From assembly GCA_016763115.1 (NCBI GenBank), contig JAESUL010000243.1, forward strand, positions 1 to 6,558: a stretch of 6,558 bases of DNA, written 5' to 3'. A program made the translations under genes and the position numbers. This DNA is from Phycisphaerales bacterium (GTDB lineage Bacteria; Planctomycetota; Phycisphaerae; Phycisphaerales; UBA1924). Below are positions 1-4,775 of this stretch, piece after piece (position 1 is the stretch's first letter; the number at the start of each line of letters is the position of its first letter). The notes under the pieces were generated by a model, which saw nothing but the letters and a program-made list of their open reading frames with translations, had not been told where the DNA came from and ran no database searches.

Positions 1-35
1 TCTCCCGCTCGCGGGAGAGGGCCGGGGTGAGGGTC
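1..35. repeat. GC-rich dispersed-type palindromic repeat (partial)
   Basis: Bases 1-18 form a perfect inverted repeat: TCTCCCG (1-7) pairs with CGGGAGA (12-18), and C8-G11 extends the stem to 8 base pairs. It is followed by a G-rich arm ending GGTGAGGGTC at 35. From general knowledge, elements of the form CCCTCACCCCGGCCCTCTCCC plus a hairpin are scattered in many GC-rich bacterial genomes, mostly between genes. Here it is read in frame as the C-terminal tail of the helicase. Only one copy is seen and the left end is cut, so its repeat nature is inferred from resemblance. It could also act as part of a terminator for the gene run, but no T-tract can be seen inside the window. Confidence 0.55.
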
Positions 36-2121
36 TTTCTTCACCGCTTCGGAATCGCTCGGCAATCTCGTCTACAACCTCAGGCAATCGGCGCAACACC
101 ACCCCATCGGGAATCGCATTGCGGAACATCTTGCCATAACCGGTCGTGACAATCCGCGGGTCCAGCACCACCACACGCCCGCGATCCTCGCTGCTGCGCA
201 CCAATCTTCCGAACCCCTGCTTGAACCGCAGCACTGCCCTTGGCAATGAATCATCACGGAACGGATCGCCCCCCGCTTCTTTGATCCGCTCGCTCCGCGC
301 CTCGACCAGAGGCCGCGTCGGCGGCTCGAAGGGCAACCGCGTAATAATCACATTGCGCAGCCGATCGCCGCGTACATCGACACCCTGCCAGAAACTCGCA
401 GCCCCAAAAAGTACACCGCGATCGCACGAACGGAACTCCTCAAGAATCTGCGACCGCGACCCGCTCTTGCCCTGCACCCACACCCGCATACCCAATGCCT
501 CGAGTTGGCGTGTCAACCGATCCGCCGTTTCGTACAGCAACTTGAAACTCGTGAACAGCACGAACGCCCCGCCATCGGTCGCAACCACATGGTCGTGTAC
601 CCGCGAGACAATCGCGTCCTCGAATGATTCGCCGTCGGCGTTTACCTTCCCCGTCGGGCTCGGGACCGAGGTATCCACAAACACCTCGACCTGCGAGCCA
701 TAATCAAACGGGCTCCCGAGTTGCACCGTTTTTGCACCCTCCGCACCAAGCCGACTCAGCGTGTGCGCGAAAGCCGTCTCCGCGTGCTCACTCGTTTCAT
801 CATCCTTCACCGTCCGCGTCGTCAGCGTCGCGCTCGTCAATATAACGCTGCAATCCTCGCTAAAAAGATGCTCCTTGAGCAACGGGGCGACCTCGATCGG
901 CGAGCACGCCAGCGTCACCCTCGGCCCACCACGCCCCTTGGATTGCGTCTCTTCAATCCAATACACACACTTCTCCATCGTCTGACCAACAAGCGATTCC
1001 GCGTTGTCGGCGATCTCCGCCGCCCGCACCGCGAACGCATTGAGCTCGAACCGATCCGCCTCGTTGGTGACTTCTTCACGCAAACGCTTGAGACGCACCG
1101 ACAAATCATTCATCGCAGGCGTGAGGTGATTCTCCACAATCCCCGGCTCACGCACACGCCCATTGCGGATCGTCCCCGACCGCACTACGCGATGCAGCGA
1201 ATCAAAGAACGCCATCGACGCGTGTTCGCCTTGATTGACCAAAGCCACCGCCCGCTCGATCGGTTCGATGTTGCCCGCCGCCAGTTGCAGGTGCGACAGA
1301 TACCCCTTGCCCGTCTTCTTCTGGTACAACGCACGGAGCAGAAACGACACCCGCCCCTCGGTCAATCGCAAACCAAAGTGATCCGCCGCCGCGTCTTCGA
1401 CGCCGTGCGCTTCGTCGAGAATCACATGGTCGTACTTGGGCAAAAACCCCGTCCCATTCGCCCGCAACGCAAGATCCGAAAAGAACAGCGCGTGATTGCA
1501 AATCAGCAGATTCGCCCCCTCCATCTCTCGGCGTGCGCTCTGGTAAAAGCACTCGTTGTAGTGCGGGCACCTTCGCCCCATGCAGTTGGTCGAATCCGAC
1601 CGCACCGAATCCCACACCGCGCCGCGTTCAAGGTTCGGCAGCGAACTCAGCGACCCATCCTCGGTGCCGTACGCCCAGTTCTCGATCACCGCCAGCGCCC
1701 GACGCGAGGCCGCATCGGGCAGCAACGAATCCTGTCGCTTGCTAGCAAGCTGCAACCGCCGGATCGACATGTAGTTCCCACGCCCCTTGACCAGCACCGC
1801 CTTGCACTGCCCGATCTCTTTGAGCGCCTCTTGCAGCACCGGGATGTCCTTCTGGACAAGCTGCTCTTGCAACGCGATCGTGTTGGTCGCGACGACCACC
1901 ACTTCATTGTTCTCAATCGCCCGCAACATCGCAGGCACCAAGTACGCAAAGCTCTTGCCTACCCCCGTGCCCGCCCCGACGAGCAAATGCGACCGCTCCT
2001 GCATCGCCAAATCCACCGCCTGCGCCATACGAACCTGTTCAGTGCGCGATTCATAGCCACTGCCGAGCGCATCAGCGATCGCACCAGAATTACCCAGAAT
2101 ATCGACAACAGACCCGCTCAC
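1..2121 (-). CDS. dinG: DinG-family ATP-dependent DNA helicase (XPD-like, SF2), C-terminus beyond window
   Basis: Predicted ATP-dependent 5'-3' DNA helicase of the DinG/XPD family, which unwinds damaged or structured DNA in the cytoplasm. I translated the frame from GTG at 2121 to base 1: 707 codons with no stop, so the end lies outside. Seen in order: Walker A GAGTGVGKS (residues 49-57), KGRGNY (112-117), cysteines C180, C185 and C191 with the x4/x5 spacing of the DinG iron-sulfur cluster, the DEAH box (236-239), LTSATL (428-433), FGAASFWQGVDV (572-583) and QGFGRLVRSSEDRG (635-648). The normal first cluster ligand, after KGRxxY, is Ser119 instead of Cys. The GTG overlaps the rsmG stop by 4 bases (GTGA), which suggests translational coupling; no strong Shine-Dalgarno is visible. 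E. coli DinG is about 716 residues, so little is missing. The last visible residues (697-707, Pro/Ser/Arg-rich) are encoded by a dispersed-type repeat. The family is certain; the exact orthology (DinG versus YoaA-like) is less so. Confidence 0.93.
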   Translation of the reverse strand, partial: MSGSVVDILGNSGAIADALGSGYESRTEQVRMAQAVDLAMQERSHLLVGAGTGVGKSFAYLVPAMLRAIENNEVVVVATNTIALQEQLVQKDIPVLQEALKEIGQCKAVLVKGRGNYMSIRRLQLASKRQDSLLPDAASRRALAVIENWAYGTEDGSLSSLPNLERGAVWDSVRSDSTNCMGRRCPHYNECFYQSARREMEGANLLICNHALFFSDLALRANGTGFLPKYDHVILDEAHGVEDAAADHFGLRLTEGRVSFLLRALYQKKTGKGYLSHLQLAAGNIEPIERAVALVNQGEHASMAFFDSLHRVVRSGTIRNGRVREPGIVENHLTPAMNDLSVRLKRLREEVTNEADRFELNAFAVRAAEIADNAESLVGQTMEKCVYWIEETQSKGRGGPRVTLACSPIEVAPLLKEHLFSEDCSVILTSATLTTRTVKDDETSEHAETAFAHTLSRLGAEGAKTVQLGSPFDYGSQVEVFVDTSVPSPTGKVNADGESFEDAIVSRVHDHVVATDGGAFVLFTSFKLLYETADRLTRQLEALGMRVWVQGKSGSRSQILEEFRSCDRGVLFGAASFWQGVDVRGDRLRNVIITRLPFEPPTRPLVEARSERIKEAGGDPFRDDSLPRAVLRFKQGFGRLVRSSEDRGRVVVLDPRIVTTGYGKMFRNAIPDGVVLRRLPEVVDEIAERFRSGEERPSPRPSPASGR

Positions 2122-2363
2122 TTCTTGGCGACCCCCAACGGCGAACGCTTCGGCTCCCCGTCCCCACGCGGGTAATCCCTCGGCGTCTTCCGCTGCTTCT
2201 CCAAAACCACAGTCCGACCCGTCGGCGTATCAATCGTCCCGGCGTGCGAGGTGTGCAGCACGTACAACGCCTGCTTCGCCTCGGCCAACTCCTCGTCGGC
2301 CTTCTGCCCCTTTGTGAGCAGCACCAGCCCGCCGATCTTTACCAACGGCACCGTGAGTTCCAC
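2118..2363 (-). CDS. rsmG: rsmG C-terminal part, separated by a frameshift
   Basis: This 81-codon frame is the C-terminal third of RsmG, not a separate gene. It starts in register at VELTVPLVKIGG (its GTG at 2363 is an internal Val codon). It continues with a core strand carrying LLTKG (residues 15-19) and ends with the family's basic tail: KTPRDYPR (59-66), then GEPKRSPLG (69-77). That tail matches the KTPxxYPRxxGxPxxxPL signature of RsmG. It overlaps the upstream fragment by 25 bases in another frame. Restoring one base at about 2364-2368 joins the two into a protein of about 253 residues; E. coli RsmG has 207. The TGA stop overlaps the GTG of the helicase. If the break is real, this part is probably not made as a functional protein, since I see no good ribosome binding site before it. 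Confidence 0.8.
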   Translation of the reverse strand: MELTVPLVKIGGLVLLTKGQKADEELAEAKQALYVLHTSHAGTIDTPTGRTVVLEKQRKTPRDYPRGDGEPKRSPLGVAKK

Positions 2364-2878
2364 CGCATCGCCATCCGTCCAACCGCACGCGCAACAACAA
2401 GATCATAATGCTCGCGGTGCGCGCCCTGGCGACCATTGGGCGTCCGCTCACCGATGTCACCCCCAAGCCGCTCCGCCCGATCGTTGATCACCCGGATACT
2501 CGTAAGCCCGAGCGCCTCGGCCGTCTCTTCGAGGAACTTGCACTTCTTGGCTGTCGCATCGACAAGCGTGAACCACACCTTGGGCATCACGATCGCCAGC
2601 GGGATGCCCGGCAACCCCCCGCCGGACCCGATATCAATCACCGATGCATTATCCTCGAGTTCGCTCATCAGGGGCACCAGCGAAAGCGCATCGAGAATAT
2701 GCTTATCCCACGCTTCATCAACATCGCGGATCGCCGTCAGGTTCATCCGCGTGTTGGCATCCATCAACAGCGCGAGGTACTTCCCGAGTTGTTCGACCTC
2801 GCCATCATTGAATGTAATCCCGAGCTCGTTGGCTCGCTCGATCCATCCCGCCGGAGGCGTCAGTGCTTCAATCGTCAT
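2339..2878 (-). CDS. rsmG: 16S rRNA (guanine-N7) methyltransferase RsmG, N-terminal part (frameshifted)
   Basis: RsmG uses S-adenosylmethionine to methylate N7 of G527 (E. coli numbering) in 16S rRNA. Visible family marks are NLTAI (residues 46-50), DKHILDALSL (58-67), the SAM-binding loop DIGSGGGLPGIPLAI (82-96), VDATAKKCKFLEE (107-119) and ARAVGRM (163-169). After residue 170 the frame turns to unrelated sequence and stops at 179, while the true continuation (VELTVPL) resumes in the -1 frame. Reading ATG GCG ATG GCG GTG GAA instead of ATG GCG ATG CGG TGG would restore it, so one base appears to be missing. The start is firm: an in-frame TGA lies directly before the ATG, and GGAG (2886-2889) sits 7 bases upstream. 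It follows rodA after 29 bases. Loss of RsmG is tolerated in known bacteria and gives low-level streptomycin resistance, so a true mutation is possible, as is a sequence error. Confidence 0.88.
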   Translation of the reverse strand: MTIEALTPPAGWIERANELGITFNDGEVEQLGKYLALLMDANTRMNLTAIRDVDEAWDKHILDALSLVPLMSELEDNASVIDIGSGGGLPGIPLAIVMPKVWFTLVDATAKKCKFLEETAEALGLTSIRVINDRAERLGGDIGERTPNGRQGAHREHYDLVVARAVGRMAMRWNSRCRW

Positions 2879-2907
2879 TCATCCACTCCATCCATATTCA
2901 TCCATAC
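2879..2907 (-). repeat. rodA-rsmG spacer with short tandem repeat
   Basis: On the minus strand the 29-base gap reads as three imperfect copies of a roughly 10-base unit: TATGGATGAA, TATGGATGGA and GTGGATGAA (the last runs into the rsmG ATG). It carries the rsmG ribosome binding site. It also contains a chance-looking eight-codon frame (ATG at 2905, stop TGA at 2881-2879) that ends directly before the rsmG ATG. I see no promoter or terminator in it, which fits continuous transcription from rodA into rsmG. Confidence 0.45.
2886..2889 (-). promoter_or_regulatory. Ribosome binding site of rsmG
   Basis: GGAG on the minus strand, 7 bases before the ATG at 2878. Together with the in-frame TGA immediately before that ATG, it fixes the rsmG start. 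Confidence 0.6.
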
Positions 2908-4215
2908 TCATCGTGTCAGTGCACGCCCGGAAAATCCGATCTGCCGACCATACGCCCTCGTCGGCTGCATCAGATCCGGGTCGCCCTCGTCATCAAACTC
3001 AAACGAGTTGCGATAAGGCGGACGCGGACGATGCAGGGCAACATTGACAATCAAACCCGTCATCAACCAGCAGGTCAGCAGGCTCGACCCGCCATAACTC
3101 ATGAACGGGAGTGTAATCCCGATAATCGGGACCAGCCCAAGATTCATCCCGATATTGACCACAACCTGCGCCATGATGAAGGCCGCAAGCCCCACCGCGA
3201 TCAATCTCCCCAACGGCTCACGGCACGAGGCCGCCACGCACAACGCCCCCCCGACCCAGAGCCCATACAACGCCAGCACCGCCATCCCGCCAAAGAACCC
3301 GAACCGGGCGACCACCACCGCAAAGATCATGTCGTTGTGGGCCTCGGGAAGTTGGTTGTAGTGCACCACCGCCCTCGCCGCGTCATCATTCATCCCCGTC
3401 GCCATCCCCGCCCCGATCAGTGTCTGGGCCCGATCCGATTGGTAGTTGATATCAAACGAGGTCGAATCATCACCCTGGTACTGCTTGACCATCGCGACGA
3501 TCCGCTGTTTCTGGTGAGGCTTCATGAACGGGTACGCCGCCGGTGCCGCCATCCCCGCGAGCACCACAATCAACATCAAATGCTTGAGCTTGGCCCCCGC
3601 TGCGATCAGCATCGCAAACAAAGCGGGCACAAACAAACTCGCGGTCCCTAGGTCCGGCTGCACCGTGATCAACGCCACCGGCACCGCCGCGATGATCCCG
3701 GGCACGATCAGCCCCTTCATCTTGCGGTGATGCGACCGGTACCGCATGTACCACGCAATCACCAGCACAAACCCGATCTTGGTCAGTTCGCTGGGCTGAA
3801 AATCCATCAGCCGAAGATTGATCCACGCCCGCGCCCCGTTCCTCGGACGCACCAACCAACTCGGCACCCCCGGAATCAACAAAAACACAAGCAACCCAAT
3901 ACACAACGCAAAGAGCACCACCGAAAAATGCCCCACGATCCGGTAGTGAGGCAACGCGATCAGCACGCACGCAATCATCCCGATAATCAGAAAAACAACC
4001 TGCTTGCTCGCCACCGCAGCCAACGCTGTTGATCCGTCGGATCGCAGGTGCTCGCTGACATCAATCGAATAAATCCCCATCAGCGTGATCAGGATCGCCG
4101 AGACCACACTCACCCACGAAAAATTAATCATCCGCATCGATTTGTTCATCGGATCATTGCGCCCGGATCCACGGATCATCCGAAACAACCGCGTGCTCAT
4201 CGGCATCGAACTCAT
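2908..4215 (-). CDS. rodA: RodA, SEDS-family peptidoglycan glycosyltransferase
   Basis: RodA polymerises lipid II into glycan strands at the inner membrane and works as a pair with PBP2 in lateral wall synthesis. The 435-residue frame is intact, with about ten hydrophobic segments (first near residues 31-51, last near 361-391). SEDS motifs seen are NGARAWINL (126-134), FQPSEL (139-144), QPDLGTA (186-192), PEAHNDMIFAV (290-300) and NIGMNLGLVPIIGITLPFMSYGGSS (354-378). Asp295 in HND matches the catalytic Asp of the HTD motif in known RodA proteins. The PEAHND/NIGMNLG pattern and the mrdA neighbour favour RodA over FtsW. The start is ATG at 4215, overlapping the mrdA stop as ATGA, with GGAGGAGGG ending 3 bases upstream. 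Other ATGs at codons 4, 6 and 24 are possible but lack such a site. There are about 30 hydrophilic residues before the first membrane segment and about 40 after the last one, rich in Arg, Pro and Asp; their role is unknown. Confidence 0.95.
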   Translation of the reverse strand: MSSMPMSTRLFRMIRGSGRNDPMNKSMRMINFSWVSVVSAILITLMGIYSIDVSEHLRSDGSTALAAVASKQVVFLIIGMIACVLIALPHYRIVGHFSVVLFALCIGLLVFLLIPGVPSWLVRPRNGARAWINLRLMDFQPSELTKIGFVLVIAWYMRYRSHHRKMKGLIVPGIIAAVPVALITVQPDLGTASLFVPALFAMLIAAGAKLKHLMLIVVLAGMAAPAAYPFMKPHQKQRIVAMVKQYQGDDSTSFDINYQSDRAQTLIGAGMATGMNDDAARAVVHYNQLPEAHNDMIFAVVVARFGFFGGMAVLALYGLWVGGALCVAASCREPLGRLIAVGLAAFIMAQVVVNIGMNLGLVPIIGITLPFMSYGGSSLLTCWLMTGLIVNVALHRPRPPYRNSFEFDDEGDPDLMQPTRAYGRQIGFSGRALTR

Positions 4216-4775
4216 GGGCCCTCCTCCGCATCAGCATTTGCATTAGGAGTAGCACCAACATCGGGCAGGTACCCCTCGGCAATCAACGCATGGATCACCT
4301 GATTATTAATCGGCCCCGACACACGCCCGCCCGATCCGCCATAATCAACCACCACCGCGATCGCGTACCTCGGCGCCTCGCCCTTGGGCGCAACCAACGA
4401 CACATACCACGAGTGATCCCCCGCACGCACTACCCTTGGCTCCAACGGCCCGTTGCCCGCCTCTCCAAGGTCATCGGGGTCAATCACCAAAGGCGAACTC
4501 GTCGCGGTCCCCGTCTTGCCCCACACATCGACCCCCGACGCATTGAACACCGGGTCCTTGAGCGTATCAAACGCCAGCGCGTACCCCGTCCCAAACTGCG
4601 GGTCCGACACCACCTTTCGTAATCCTTCAAGCGATTCGCTCGCGACCCATGACGGGATACTCAGGTCTATCACCACCGGCGCCGATCCGTCTCGAATAAG
4701 CGTCGGCGCAATGTTGTACCCCATCCTCGCGATCGTCGCATACGCATCGACCGCGTGCAGAGGCGTCCAGGTCAC
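4212..4775 (-). CDS. mrdA: PBP2 transpeptidase C-terminal part, separated by a frameshift
   Basis: This 187-codon frame is the end of the PBP2 transpeptidase domain. It begins VTWTPLHAVDAYATIA, which in intact PBP2/FtsI proteins directly follows the LxxGQG segment. The third active-site motif is complete: WGKTGTA at residues 85-91 (K87-T88-G89). After it comes HSWYVSLVAPKG (121-132), then the strand YAIAVVVDYGGSGG (137-150), typical of the domain end. A Pro/Asn/Ala/Glu-rich tail follows, ending at TGA 4212. Its nominal GTG start at 4775 overlaps the stop of the upstream fragment as GTGA, which looks like translational coupling. The fragment nevertheless lacks the catalytic Ser and starts in the middle of a fold, so a single broken gene is much likelier. 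The stop overlaps the rodA ATG. Joined to the first part, KTG becomes about residue 679 counted from the Met at 6550. Confidence 0.82.
   Translation of the reverse strand: MTWTPLHAVDAYATIARMGYNIAPTLIRDGSAPVVIDLSIPSWVASESLEGLRKVVSDPQFGTGYALAFDTLKDPVFNASGVDVWGKTGTATSSPLVIDPDDLGEAGNGPLEPRVVRAGDHSWYVSLVAPKGEAPRYAIAVVVDYGGSGGRVSGPINNQVIHALIAEGYLPDVGATPNANADAEEGP
4219..4227 (-). promoter_or_regulatory. Strong ribosome binding site of rodA
   Basis: GGAGGAGGG on the minus strand, inside the last codons of mrdA. The first GGAGG (4223-4227) is 7 bases from the ATG at 4215. It supports that start over the in-frame ATGs a few codons downstream. Confidence 0.7.

Noticed and set aside
1..18. Intrinsic terminator at the end of the gene run
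   Set aside because: The hairpin is perfect, but the helicase frame is still open through it and no T-tract is visible inside the window, so a terminator cannot be claimed.
146..703. Plus-strand frame of 185 codons rich in Ser, Thr and Arg
   Set aside because: Antisense to helicase motifs including SFWQGVDV and QGFGRLVRSSEDRG.
1202..1615. Minus-strand frame of 137 codons
   Set aside because: Same strand but a different frame from the helicase; the helicase frame carries the cysteine cluster and DEAH box here.
721..2175. Plus-strand open frame of 484 codons
   Set aside because: It lies fully antisense to the intact DinG-like helicase, is dominated by Arg, His, Pro and Gln, and shows no domain; it is a by-product of GC-rich codon use.
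2361..2380. Programmed frameshift in rsmG
   Set aside because: No slippery heptamer around ATG GCG ATG CGG, and RsmG is normally read in one frame.
2863..3651. Plus-strand open frame of 262 codons over rodA
   Set aside because: Antisense to the SEDS motifs of rodA, composition Arg/His/Pro, no family resemblance.
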